Positions 1 to 10,829 of a DNA stretch of 36,106 nucleotides are shown here, one piece after another (position 1 is the first letter of the stretch; the number at the start of each line of letters is the position of its first letter). The notes under the pieces are model-generated. The model was not told the origin of the DNA and did not search any database. It worked only from the letters and a program-made list of their open reading frames with translations. The stretch spans positions 1-36,106 of the forward strand of contig CAMNOV010000012.1 of the NCBI GenBank assembly GCA_946547105.1, in the 5' to 3' direction. A program made the position numbers and the translations under genes. This DNA is from an uncultured Clostridia bacterium. GTDB taxonomy: Bacteria; Bacillota; Clostridia; Oscillospirales; Oscillospiraceae.

Positions 1-2507
<2,507 letters not shown>

Positions 2508-2520
2508 TCCTGAAACAATG

Positions 2521-2553
2521 AAAAATCCCGGTTCTTTGGAACCGGGATTTTTT
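2521..2553. terminator. Rho-independent terminator after rpoC (bidirectional shape)
   Basis: AAAAATCCCGGTTC-TTTG-GAACCGGGATTTTTT. Confidence 0.9.
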
Positions 2554-3700
2554 ATGATTCGGTTTTCTTACGGCTGCCTGGCAGGATCTCAATCCCGTGC
2601 CGGACCAACGCGCTCAGGATCTCGTCGCGCAGGGTGCCGCCGCCGGCGGCCGCCAGCTTCCGGAGCGAGGCAAAGGCGCTGCGCTGCAGCTCGGGGTCCA
2701 TATTGCGGACGGCGGCCAGGATCGCATTGACCGTCGCAACCGGCTCCGTTTTCATCTCATGCAGCGTCAGAGCGCCGGAGCTTTCCATGGAGTCAAAGAC
2801 CGCGCGGACAAAATCGGCACGCTGCTGCTCGTTGAGCTCGTCCAGCCAGCGGTGGAGCGTCTCATCCATGAAGATACTGGAGGCGGAACGGCTGTCCGCC
2901 GCCTCGAAACAAGGGCCGAGGACCTGCCAGGTATAGGGATTGTGCTGCTCCAGACCGGAGGCGCTGTTGCGGATGATCTTTTTCTCCTTCTTGGTGCTCA
3001 AAAGGATCCCGATCAGGGACGCTTCGGGGATCACGGCTGCGGTTTTCCCGAGAATGCTTTGGATCTGCAGGCTTTCGGCCAACTCCTTGTGAAAACCGGG
3101 GGCGTCGTTGGCGTAAATGCGCAGGATACGCTTTTCCCGCACTTCGCTTTCGCAGAAAGCTGCGGCATAGACGGAGAAATTGCCGCCCTTCGAGTGACCG
3201 CAGACGCGGATCGGCCCGTCATATGTGGCGGCGAGCCGGTTGAGATAGGCCACGGCCTCCAGCTGACCGGCCGTGTGGTCCTGAAAGCTGAAGTTGAAAT
3301 CCTCACGCCAGCCGACGATGGAGTCGTCGGTACCGCGAAAGGCCGCACAAACCGATCCGTCCTCCCAGAAGATGCTCAGCGCTGCCAGCTGCAGCTCCCG
3401 GTCCGGGTCAATGTGATTGATGAAACCGCCCAGCTGAAGGGAGCCGAAGCGTTTGCATTTTGCCGCCTTCCGCAGCAGCGGACCGGGATCGTTGACGCCC
3501 TGAGACTGATCGATCCCCAGTGCCTGGTAGCGTTCGCACACCTCGGTCAGGCTCATCTGCGGCCGCGGATCCTCGCTCAGGATCTCACCCAGGTCCAGAT
3601 AGGCCAGCTCCGCCATGATGAGGCCGTCCACCTCGTTAAAGCTGGAATCGCGCAGATTCAGATCGCCGCGCCAGTCGATATAATCCAGTATGTTTGCCAT
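2552..3700 (-). CDS. DUF2974 / Mbeg1-like alpha/beta-hydrolase (lipase-like)
   Basis: Starts MANILDYIDWRGDLNLRDSSFNEVDGLIMAELAYLDL; has a CAAFRGTDDSIVGWREDFNFSF block and a GHSKGGN nucleophile elbow. Confidence 0.85.
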   Translation of the reverse strand: MANILDYIDWRGDLNLRDSSFNEVDGLIMAELAYLDLGEILSEDPRPQMSLTEVCERYQALGIDQSQGVNDPGPLLRKAAKCKRFGSLQLGGFINHIDPDRELQLAALSIFWEDGSVCAAFRGTDDSIVGWREDFNFSFQDHTAGQLEAVAYLNRLAATYDGPIRVCGHSKGGNFSVYAAAFCESEVREKRILRIYANDAPGFHKELAESLQIQSILGKTAAVIPEASLIGILLSTKKEKKIIRNSASGLEQHNPYTWQVLGPCFEAADSRSASSIFMDETLHRWLDELNEQQRADFVRAVFDSMESSGALTLHEMKTEPVATVNAILAAVRNMDPELQRSAFASLRKLAAAGGGTLRDEILSALVRHGIEILPGSRKKTES

Positions 3701-3766
3701 TTGATCTCCCTCTATTTTGTTTTACTATTATAATCACATCTTTTGCAGAAAGCAAGCGGGTGAAAA

Positions 3767-3839
3767 TTGAAAACGAATTTCAATTTGTCTTGACATCGGG
3801 AAAAAGCATGCTATAATCTGAAAACGGTTATCAATTTCA
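3767..3839 (+). promoter_or_regulatory. SigmaA-type promoter of the zur-znu operon with Fur-family operator-like sequences
   Basis: TTGACA (3790-3795), 16 bp spacer, TATAAT (3812-3817). Downstream TGAAAACGGTTATCA (3819-3833) resembles the 7-1-7 Fur-type box; upstream inverted repeat TTGAAAACGAATTTCAA (3767-3783). Confidence 0.7.
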
Positions 3840-4277
3840 ATGCGAGGCATACTCATGAGCGAAAAGAATCCATACAAGACGAAACAGCGGGAGGAGTTGC
3901 TGAATTTCCTCCGAACGACGGACTCCGACCATATTACGGTGGGCGAGGTCTGCGGCCATTTCCAGCGCTGCGGCTGCCCCATCGGCACGGCGACCGTCTA
4001 CCGGCATCTGGAGCGCATGGTGGACGAGGGCCTGGTCAACAAATATACCATTGATGCCAACAGCCCCGCCTGCTTTGAATACGTCGGGCTGGACAGTCAT
4101 GGGGGAGAGGCCTGCTTCCACTGCAAGTGCGAAAAATGCGGCCGCCTGATCCACCTTCACTGCGAGGAGCTGATGGGTCTGAGCGAGCACGTGCTGACAC
4201 ACCACGGCTTTTCCATCAATCCGCTGCGCACAGTCTTTTATGGTCTGTGTGACGATTGCAGGGAGGCGGAGGCATGA
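3840..4277 (+). CDS. zur: Fur-family transcriptional regulator, probably Zur
   Basis: Winged-helix Fur fold (QREELLNFLRTTDSDHITVGEVCGHFQRCGCPIGTATVYRHLERMVDEGLV), CxxC metal site (CKCEKCG) and C-terminal CDDC. First gene of a zinc-uptake operon. Start assigned at ATG 3840 or at an internal ATG (3855). Confidence 0.85.
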   Translation: MRGILMSEKNPYKTKQREELLNFLRTTDSDHITVGEVCGHFQRCGCPIGTATVYRHLERMVDEGLVNKYTIDANSPACFEYVGLDSHGGEACFHCKCEKCGRLIHLHCEELMGLSEHVLTHHGFSINPLRTVFYGLCDDCREAEA

Positions 4278-5209
4278 AAAGACTGCTTGCGCTGATCCTT
4301 GCGGCGGCGCTGATGCTGTCGCTGCTTGCCGGCTGCGGCTCGGCACCGGCGGAGGAGACGGGGGAACTGAAGATCGTCACGACGATCTTCCCGCTGTATG
4401 ACTGGACGAAGAATCTGCTCGGCGATCGGGCGGAGGAGGTCTCGCTCACGATGCTGCTGGACGACGGCGTGGATATGCACTCCTTCCAGCCTGCGGTGAG
4501 CGATATGATCTCCGTGTCCTCCTGCGATCTGCTGATCTACGTGGGCGGCGAATCCGACGCCTGGGTCGCTGACGCGCTGAAAGAGCGTGCAAACCCCGAT
4601 ATGATCGCGCTGAACCTGATGGACGTGCTCGGAGAGCGCGCGCTGCAGGAGGAGCTGGTCGAGGGCATGCAGGGAGAGGCGGACGACGCGGCAGACGAGC
4701 ATATCTGGCTCTCGCTGCGAAACGCCGAGATCCTGTGCGCTGCGATCCGCGACGCGCTGATCGAACTGGACGGCGAGCACAGCCGCGCCTATGAGGCCGC
4801 CTTCGCGGTTTATGACGCAAAGCTGCAGCAGCTCGACGCCGATTATACGTCCGCGATCGGCGCTGCGCCGCATCACACGCTGATCGTCGCCGACCGTTTT
4901 CCGTTCCGGTACCTGGTCGAGGATTACGGCCTGGATTATTACGCCGCCTTCTCCGGCTGCGAGGCCGAGACGGAGGCCAGTTTCGCCACGGTCATTTTCC
5001 TGGCCGGGAAGGCGGACGAGCTCGGCGTCGGAAATCTCTGCGTGATCGAGACCTCGGACGGGAAGCTTGCGCGTACGGTGAACGAGAACACCCAAAAACG
5101 CGACCTCGGCATCCTGACGCTGCACTCGATGCAGGGCACCGTCGGCGACGGGGATTATCTGTCGCTGATGGAACAGAATCTGAATGTGTTGAAAGAGGCA
5201 TTGAACTGA
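4274..5209 (+). CDS. znuA: Metal (zinc) ABC transporter substrate-binding lipoprotein, ZnuA/TroA family
   Basis: Lipobox LLAGCGS; VDMHSFQPAVSDM and DEHIWLSLRNAE metal-ligand motifs. ATG 4274 overlaps the regulator stop (ATGA). Confidence 0.9.
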   Translation: MKRLLALILAAALMLSLLAGCGSAPAEETGELKIVTTIFPLYDWTKNLLGDRAEEVSLTMLLDDGVDMHSFQPAVSDMISVSSCDLLIYVGGESDAWVADALKERANPDMIALNLMDVLGERALQEELVEGMQGEADDAADEHIWLSLRNAEILCAAIRDALIELDGEHSRAYEAAFAVYDAKLQQLDADYTSAIGAAPHHTLIVADRFPFRYLVEDYGLDYYAAFSGCEAETEASFATVIFLAGKADELGVGNLCVIETSDGKLARTVNENTQKRDLGILTLHSMQGTVGDGDYLSLMEQNLNVLKEALN

Positions 5210-5212
5210 AGC

Positions 5213-5923
5213 ATGGCGATATTGACCTGTGACAATCTGAGCTTCGGCTATGAGGGGCGCGCGCTGATCCGCAGCCTGAGCTTCACGGTGCAGGCGGGGG
5301 ACTACCTCTGCATCGTCGGCGAAAACGGCTCCGGCAAATCCACGCTGATGCGCACGATCCTCGGCCTGCAAGCGCCGATCTCCGGCAAGGTGATCTTCGG
5401 CGAGGGGCTGAAGCAGACCGAGATCGGCTATCTGCCGCAGCAGACCCTCGTCCAGCGTGATTTCCCGGCCTCGGTCCGTGAGATCGTGCTCTCCGGCTGC
5501 CAGGGGCGGCTGGGACTGCGCCCGTTTTACGGCGCGCAGGAGAAACAGCGCGCCGCGGAGGCCATGGAGAAGCTGGGCATCGCCGGGCTGTCCGGCCGCT
5601 GCTACCGGGAGCTCTCCGGCGGGCAGCAGCAGCGCGTGCTGCTGGCACGCGCGCTCTGCGCCACGGAAAAGCTGCTGCTTTTGGATGAGCCGGTGGCCGG
5701 ACTCGACCCGATGGCAACCGAGGAGATGTACCGTCTGATCGAGCAGCTGAACAAGGAGGGGACCACCCTTATCATGATCTCCCACGACATGCACTACGCC
5801 CTCGGCCACGCTAGTCACATCCTGCAGATCGGCAGCGACTGGTTTTTCGGCAGCAAGGCGGATTATCTGCGCAGCGCCGTCGGGCGCAATTACCTGCGCG
5901 GAAAAAGGGAGGCGCGGACATGA
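5213..5923 (+). CDS. znuC: Metal (zinc) ABC transporter ATP-binding protein
   Basis: Walker A GENGSGKST, signature LSGGQQQR, Walker B LLLLDEP; between the substrate-binding protein and permease genes. Confidence 0.93.
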   Translation: MAILTCDNLSFGYEGRALIRSLSFTVQAGDYLCIVGENGSGKSTLMRTILGLQAPISGKVIFGEGLKQTEIGYLPQQTLVQRDFPASVREIVLSGCQGRLGLRPFYGAQEKQRAAEAMEKLGIAGLSGRCYRELSGGQQQRVLLARALCATEKLLLLDEPVAGLDPMATEEMYRLIEQLNKEGTTLIMISHDMHYALGHASHILQIGSDWFFGSKADYLRSAVGRNYLRGKREART

Positions 5924-6753
5924 GCCTGCTTTTGAGCTATCTGCAATACCCTTTCGTGCGCTACGCGCTCATCGTCGGTACGCTGATCGCGCTTTGCTCG
6001 TCGCTCTTCGGCGTGACGCTGGTGCTCAAGCGCTTTTCCTTCATCGGCGACGGTCTGAGCCACGTGGCCTTCGGCGCGATCGCTGTGGCCACGGTGCTGC
6101 ACCTGAACAACCAGATGCTTTTCGTTCTGCCGGCGACGGTGCTCTGTGCCGTGCTGCTGCTGCAGGCCGGGCAGAACGCCAAAATCAAGGGCGACGCCGC
6201 GATCGCGATGCTGTCCGTCGGCGCGCTGGCCATCGGCTATCTGCTGATGAACCTGTTTTCCACCTCCTCGAACCTCTCCGGCGACGTCTGCTCCACGCTC
6301 TTCGGCTCCACCTCCATCCTGACGCTGACGAAGACGGAGGTCTGGCTGAGCATCGGTCTATCGCTGCTGGTCGTGGCGGTCTTCGTTCTGTTTTATAATA
6401 AGATCTTCGCAGTTACCTTTGACGAGGGCTTTGCCCGGGCCACCGGACTGCCGGCTTCACTCTACAATCTGCTGATCGCGGTCATCATCGCGGTCATCAT
6501 CGTTCTGGCGATGAATCTGGTCGGCTCGCTGCTGATCTCCGCGCTGGTGATCTTCCCGGCGCTGTCCGCGATGCGGCTGTTCAAGAGCTTCCGCGCCGTC
6601 ACGATCTGCTCGGCCGTTCTCTCGGTCGTCTGCGCCTTCTCCGGCATCGTGATCTCGATCCTGGCGGAAACGCCGGTGGGCAGTACAGTCGTCGCGGTGG
6701 ACATCGCCGCTTTCGGGATCTTCTGTCTCGCAGGAAAACTGAAAAAGGCATGA
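5920..6753 (+). CDS. znuB: Metal (zinc) ABC transporter permease (ABC-3 family)
   Basis: Multi-TM ABC-3 permease pattern (LKRFSFIGDGLSHVAFGAIA ... GFARATGLP ... VIIAVIIVLAMNLVGSLLISALVIFPALSA); ATGA overlap with znuC. Confidence 0.93.
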   Translation: MSLLLSYLQYPFVRYALIVGTLIALCSSLFGVTLVLKRFSFIGDGLSHVAFGAIAVATVLHLNNQMLFVLPATVLCAVLLLQAGQNAKIKGDAAIAMLSVGALAIGYLLMNLFSTSSNLSGDVCSTLFGSTSILTLTKTEVWLSIGLSLLVVAVFVLFYNKIFAVTFDEGFARATGLPASLYNLLIAVIIAVIIVLAMNLVGSLLISALVIFPALSAMRLFKSFRAVTICSAVLSVVCAFSGIVISILAETPVGSTVVAVDIAAFGIFCLAGKLKKA

Positions 6754-6757
6754 AAAG

Positions 6758-6787
6758 AGCCGCTTCAGAAAGAAGCGGCTTTTTTTG
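6758..6787 (+). terminator. Rho-independent terminator after the znu operon
   Basis: AGCCGCTTCAGAAAGAAGCGGCTTTTTTTG. Confidence 0.9.
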
Positions 6788-6792
6788 TATAC

Positions 6793-7650
6793 TCAATCGG
6801 TTCGGAAGCCCTCTCCGTGAACCTCGGTGGAGTCGGTGACGTAGGTGAAGGCCCTGGGATCGGCCTCCTTGATTAGGCGCAGGGTCTGCGCCAGAACGCG
6901 CCGCCGCGTGACGGTGACGATGATCTGCTTGTTCTCCTTCGTATAGCCTCCGAGCGCGGGGATCACGGTGGTGCCGCGGTCGGTGTGCGTGTTGAGAAGC
7001 TCCGTGACCTCCTCACCGCGCTCGGTGACCGTGTAGATCACCTTGGCGTAATCCACGCCCTGGGTGATCGTGTCGATCATCTTGGAGGAGACAAAAATGG
7101 CGATCGAGGAATAGATTGCAACCTCGATGTCCTTGAATACGATCACGGCGAAGGCGACGACGCTCGCGTCGATGAACAGCAGCAGTGTGCCGCTCGGCAC
7201 ATTGGGCAGCACGCGCCGCACCATCAGAGCCGCCAGATCGGTGCCGCCGGTCGTGATTCCGCGCAGGAACAGCAGCCCCAGGCCGAGACCGGAGATCGCG
7301 CCGCCGAAGACCGCGGCGATCAGCATATCGTTGGTATAGGCGATGTGCAGCGACGTCGTGAAATCAATAAAGAAGCTCATCAGCGGCACAGACAGCAGCG
7401 TGAAGACAAGCGTCTTTTTGCCCAGCAGCTTCCAGGCACCGAGCAGTAGCGGCAGATTCAGAATCAGCGTCCAGGCGCCGACGCTGAGCGTCGGGAACAG
7501 ATAGGCCAGCGCCGTCGCCAGACCGGACACGCCGCCCGGTGCGATGTCGTTGGGTACCGTGAAGATGGCGAGCGGGACGCCGACCAGCGCCGTGCCGCAA
7601 AAGGTAAAAAGGAGATCCAGAAGGAGCTCTTTCAGCGGATAGTTTTTCAT
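6793..7650 (-). CDS. YitT family membrane protein (DUF161 + DUF2179)
   Basis: Poly-TM N-terminus (PGGVSGLATALAYLF, RGITTGGTDLAALMVRR) and a C-terminal DUF2179-like domain. ATG 7650 preferred over the upstream TTG at 7686, because a TTGGCA-17-TATAAT promoter (minus strand, 7714-7686) overlaps that TTG. Confidence 0.9.
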   Translation of the reverse strand: MKNYPLKELLLDLLFTFCGTALVGVPLAIFTVPNDIAPGGVSGLATALAYLFPTLSVGAWTLILNLPLLLGAWKLLGKKTLVFTLLSVPLMSFFIDFTTSLHIAYTNDMLIAAVFGGAISGLGLGLLFLRGITTGGTDLAALMVRRVLPNVPSGTLLLFIDASVVAFAVIVFKDIEVAIYSSIAIFVSSKMIDTITQGVDYAKVIYTVTERGEEVTELLNTHTDRGTTVIPALGGYTKENKQIIVTVTRRRVLAQTLRLIKEADPRAFTYVTDSTEVHGEGFRTD

Positions 7651-7685
7651 GCTTTCGTATACCTGCTTTTTATTTCGGTTTTGCA

Positions 7686-7714
7686 ATTATAGCGCAAAAT
7701 CTTCTGCTTGCCAA
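7686..7714 (-). promoter_or_regulatory. SigmaA-type promoter for the YitT gene
   Basis: Minus strand TTGGCA, 17 bp spacer, TATAAT. Confidence 0.65.
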
Positions 7715-7717
7715 GCC

Positions 7718-8236
7718 TCAGCCCCAGAAAAGGCGGCAGATCCAGGCGGCGGAGAGAAAGCAGGCGAGGTCGGCGCAAAGCGCTGCGGGGATGGCCCAGC
7801 GCGTTTCGCGCACGCCGGCGGCGGAGAAATAAACGGCAATGACGTAAAAGGTCGTTTCGCTCGAACCGATCATCACTGCAGCGGTCCGTCCGATCAGTGA
7901 ATCTGCGCCGTAACGCGCGATCAGCGCCGAGGCTTCCGCAAGTGCGCCGCTGCCAGAGAGGGGACGGATCAGCATCAGCGGCGCCGTTTCCTCCGGCACG
8001 CCGAGCCTGCGCAGCAGGGGGGCGGCGAGATCGACGAGATACTCGCCCAGCCCCGAGGCGCGCAGCACGTAGATCAGCGAAAACAGCAGCACCAGCGCCG
8101 GCAGCAGCTCCAGCGTCAGCCTCAGGCCTTTCCCGGCGCCGTCCAGCAGCGCGGCATAGACGTCATGGCCGCGGAGATGGGCATACAGGCACAGAAAGCC
8201 CATCAGAATCAGAGGCGTCAGCGACAGCAGGGCCAT
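7718..8236 (-). CDS. spmB: Spore maturation protein B
   Basis: Nucleoside-recognition (Gate) type membrane protein with RPLSGSGALAEASALIARYGADSLIGRTAAVMIGSSETTFYVIAVYF. Confidence 0.92.
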   Translation of the reverse strand: MALLSLTPLILMGFLCLYAHLRGHDVYAALLDGAGKGLRLTLELLPALVLLFSLIYVLRASGLGEYLVDLAAPLLRRLGVPEETAPLMLIRPLSGSGALAEASALIARYGADSLIGRTAAVMIGSSETTFYVIAVYFSAAGVRETRWAIPAALCADLACFLSAAWICRLFWG

Positions 8237-8829
8237 ATTCGCTTGAAAAAAGCCGCCGCGCCCAGACCGGCACAGACGGAACAGGCCGAACTGAGCCAGA
8301 CGGCGGGAAGAATGTCAAACGGTGCCTTTGCCCCGGCCGAAGCGCGCACGGCTGCGATCGTCCCGGGGATCAGCTGAAGGGAAGCCGTATTGATCACCAC
8401 GAGCAGCGAAAGCTCGTCCCGTGCTGCCGCGCCGAGCGATGCCATGCCACGCGCTGCCCGGATCCCTGCCGGCGTGGCTGCATTGCCGAGACCGAGCAGA
8501 TTGGCGCTGAGATTTTCACTGAGCGCAGAAAGGACCTCACCACTCTGTGAAGAGCGCGGAAATAGACGGCACAGCAGCGGCCGCAGCAGACGGGAAAGCC
8601 GGGCGGCCAAGCCGCTGCGTTCTGCAAGCTCCATCCAGGCATTCCAGTAGCAGAGGCTGCCGGCGATCCCAAGACAGAAGGGGATCGCCTCCTGCGCGCC
8701 AGTCAGCAGCGCGGTTCCCGCCTGCGCTTCGCTGCCGCTGAGCACGGAGAAATACAAGGACAGCAAAAAGAGCAGCGTGAACAGAGTTCCAAGCATCGAC
8801 AAGAATCCTCCCGAACCGTAATCGTTCAA
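8218..8829 (-). CDS. spmA: Spore maturation protein A (exact start uncertain)
   Basis: ALSENLSANLLGLGNAATPAGIRAARGM... and ELSLLVVINTASLQLIPGTIAAVRASAG; directly upstream of and overlapping spmB. Confidence 0.92.
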   Translation of the reverse strand: MNDYGSGGFLSMLGTLFTLLFLLSLYFSVLSGSEAQAGTALLTGAQEAIPFCLGIAGSLCYWNAWMELAERSGLAARLSRLLRPLLCRLFPRSSQSGEVLSALSENLSANLLGLGNAATPAGIRAARGMASLGAAARDELSLLVVINTASLQLIPGTIAAVRASAGAKAPFDILPAVWLSSACSVCAGLGAAAFFKRIWPCCR

Positions 8830-8931
8830 CTATTTGCGGTAAATTTTCCATAAAATGTACACCAATCGCCGATTTTTTGGAAATAACAAAAAAATAAATG
8901 TTAATTTTTTGTTTCATTGCACGCAAAATAA

Positions 8932-8960
8932 TTTACAACGATCAAAAAATGTGATATAAA
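8932..8960 (+). promoter_or_regulatory. SigmaA-type promoter for the AbrB-like gene
   Basis: TTTACA, 17 bp, TATAAA in an AT-rich region, followed by a GGAGGGGG ribosome-binding site. Confidence 0.55.
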
Positions 8961-8993
8961 CAATCATAATCAACTCCGGAGGGGGCATTAACC

Positions 8994-9239
8994 ATGAAAT
9001 CCACAGGCATCGTGAGAAAAGTTGATGAGTTGGGCCGTATCGTTTTGCCGATCGAGATGCGGCGTACGCTCGATATTGCCGAGAAGGATGCACTGGAAAT
9101 CTATGTTGAGGGGGACAGCATTATTCTGCGCAAATATCAGCCTGCCTGTATCTTTTGTGATAATATGAAAAATGTGATCTCCTTCCAGGGGAAGAATATC
9201 TGCTCGGACTGTCTCGAGAAAATCAAAACAAAGTTCTGA
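8994..9239 (+). CDS. AbrB-family transition-state regulator
   Basis: MKSTGIVRKVDELGRIVLPIEMRRTLDIAEKDALEIYVEGDSIILRKY followed by a CxxC...CxxC tail. Confidence 0.92.
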   Translation: MKSTGIVRKVDELGRIVLPIEMRRTLDIAEKDALEIYVEGDSIILRKYQPACIFCDNMKNVISFQGKNICSDCLEKIKTKF

Positions 9240-9261
9240 ACATAGAATAGAATGAAACGGA

Positions 9262-9303
9262 AAACGATCCGCAGAGCCATCGGCTTTGCGGATCGTTTGC
9301 GTT
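9262..9303 (+). terminator. Rho-independent terminator
   Basis: AAACGATCCGCA...TGCGGATCGTTTGCGTTTT. Confidence 0.7.
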
Positions 9304-9309
9304 TTGGGA

Positions 9310-9843
9310 TTATTCGGTTTTTGCCGGGTCGCCGAGGAAATAGGCCATGACCCGGTAAAGCGGCTGAAACAGCACCAGCGTCAAAATGAAATTGCCGCCG
9401 CAGTGCGCCAAATCGAAGGGGATACCGTTGACCCACATGGCCAGGAACATCTCCCAGCCGCCGTTGATGGCGAAGTATTCCAGATACATCAGCGGCCCGA
9501 AGACAAGGCCGAAGACCGCCGCAACGACAGCCCAGATCAGCGCGGAGCGGTTCTTTCGCATCAGCATGGCAACGGCCAGCAGCAGCGGCCAGGTGTAAAG
9601 ATAGCCGAACCACCAGATGTGAAAGCCGTTGACCAGGCCTTCCAGCATCACATAAATGCCCACGCTGAACATGCCCTTCCAGCCGAAAAAAACGGCGCAG
9701 AGGATGATCAGCACGGCGTTGATGTTGATGTTGGGCAGGGCGTACAGCGCCTCCTTGGCGGCGAAGATCAGCGCGCCCATCAAAGGCAGCAGCGCGATCT
9801 CCCGGACGCTGAGCTTACCAGCCGACGGTGAAGACGATCTCAT
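9310..9843 (-). CDS. ECF transporter S component (putative cobalamin or corrinoid-related substrate)
   Basis: Small 5-6 TM protein with ECF S-type N-terminus (LSVREIALLPLMGALIFAAKEAL); downstream of a DUF4430 gene and a cobalamin riboswitch. Confidence 0.8.
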   Translation of the reverse strand: MRSSSPSAGKLSVREIALLPLMGALIFAAKEALYALPNININAVLIILCAVFFGWKGMFSVGIYVMLEGLVNGFHIWWFGYLYTWPLLLAVAMLMRKNRSALIWAVVAAVFGLVFGPLMYLEYFAINGGWEMFLAMWVNGIPFDLAHCGGNFILTLVLFQPLYRVMAYFLGDPAKTE

Positions 9844-10360
9844 AGTGGTCGCCGTCGGCGATCATGGTGTCGTCCACGCCGGTCATCAGCATTTCACCGC
9901 CCTTGGTGAAGCACCACCACTCCTGCTTTTCGCTGTTGGTCCCTTCGCCGTCAACAGTGGTGACAAAGAGGCCATACTCGCTCTCGTCGCCCTGAACCAG
10001 GTTTTCCTGCTCCAGTGCGCCGCGCAGGTTCAGCGCTTCGGTGGTGATGACAAATTCCTTTTCGCTTCCGTCGGCATGCGTCACGCTGACCGTGATCGTA
10101 ACCTCGTCAGCTTCCGCTTCTGCGGGTTCGGCAGACTCGCCCTCGGCGGGCGCTTCGGCAGGCTCGGTCTGTTCTTCCTCCGCGGGAGCTTGCTCGGGAG
10201 CTTCTGCCGCAGGCGCGGCCGGTTCCTCAGTCGCAACGGCGGCGGGGTGCCTGTCAGGCGCCGCGGGGCGGAGCGCAGCCCAGGCGATGATCGCGCCGAG
10301 GACCAGTACAAGCAAAATGGCCACGGCGATGATCGCTTTTCTGTTGTTCTTGTTGGACAT
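9815..10360 (-). CDS. Membrane-anchored DUF4430 (transcobalamin C-terminal-like) protein
   Basis: N-terminal TM, low-complexity Ala/Glu/Pro linker, then a DUF4430-like domain (LRGALEQENLVQGDESEYGLFVTTVDGEGTNSEKQEWWCFTKGGEMLMTGVDDTMIADGDHYEIVFT). Confidence 0.85.
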   Translation of the reverse strand: MSNKNNRKAIIAVAILLVLVLGAIIAWAALRPAAPDRHPAAVATEEPAAPAAEAPEQAPAEEEQTEPAEAPAEGESAEPAEAEADEVTITVSVTHADGSEKEFVITTEALNLRGALEQENLVQGDESEYGLFVTTVDGEGTNSEKQEWWCFTKGGEMLMTGVDDTMIADGDHYEIVFTVGW

Positions 10361-10411
10361 CAAATCCTCTCCTTTCTTTGTTCAGCCTTTCGGCTATCGA
10401 ATATCGCCTGA

Positions 10412-10445
10412 AGCAAAAGAGAGAGCCGGCTGCAGGCCGGCTTCC
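10412..10445 (-). terminator. Terminator-like hairpin between the riboswitch and the DUF4430 gene
   Basis: Minus strand AGCCGGCCTGCAGCCGGCT followed by CTCTCTTTTGC. Confidence 0.6.
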
Positions 10446-10503
10446 GTTTTGTCCGGGTACCGCGGAACTTCATGCGACGCCGGCAGTTTGTTTTGCCGGC
10501 ACG

Positions 10504-10645
10504 GGCAGGTTTTCTGACTTCGCGAACAGATGCTGTTCGGCTTCACAGTGACGGCCTCGCGAGGGATTTTCACCCAGATTCCCCTGTTGACTGCCTGGCC
10601 GGAGTCGGCAGATCCCGCTTCGATTGCTTGCGTGGGCAGTATATC
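10504..10645 (-). ncRNA. Cobalamin (AdoCbl-class) riboswitch
   Basis: Minus strand contains GGGGAATCTGGGTGAAAATCCCTCGCGAGGCCGTCACTGTG and the 3' CGCGAAGTCAGAAAACCTGCC, matching the conserved B12-box region. Confidence 0.93.
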
Positions 10646-10708
10646 ACGCCCTGTCAGAATCTTCAAGATTTCGGTCGAAACATTATAAATTAAGAGGATT
10701 AAAAATTT

Positions 10709-10757
10709 TGTCGAATGAAGTCAAACTCTTGACGAAATGATTTCAACGATGTATTAT
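10709..10757 (+). promoter_or_regulatory. SigmaA-type promoter with two Spo0A-box-like heptamers
   Basis: TGTCGAA (10709-10715) and TGACGAA (10730-10736), 21 bp apart. The second overlaps -35 TTGACG (10729-10734), followed by 17 bp and TATTAT (10752-10757). Confidence 0.55.
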
Positions 10758-10829
10758 GAATTTGTAAAATTGTATACATAAGAGGAATTGGGCTACAATT
10801 CCTTTGACAGCATAGAATGGAGGATCGCC

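Noticed and set aside
2518-3733. Plus-strand ORFs 2518-2730 and 2597-3733
   Set aside because: Overlap the rpoC terminator and are antisense to the DUF2974 gene; no ribosome-binding site or motif support.
4238-5818. 526-aa minus-strand ORF
   Set aside because: Antisense to znuA/znuC, which have unmistakable family motifs.
7686-7686. Upstream TTG start for the YitT ORF (7686)
   Set aside because: The TTG overlaps a good -10 element (TATAAT) with TTGGCA 17 bp upstream, so ATG 7650 is the more likely start.
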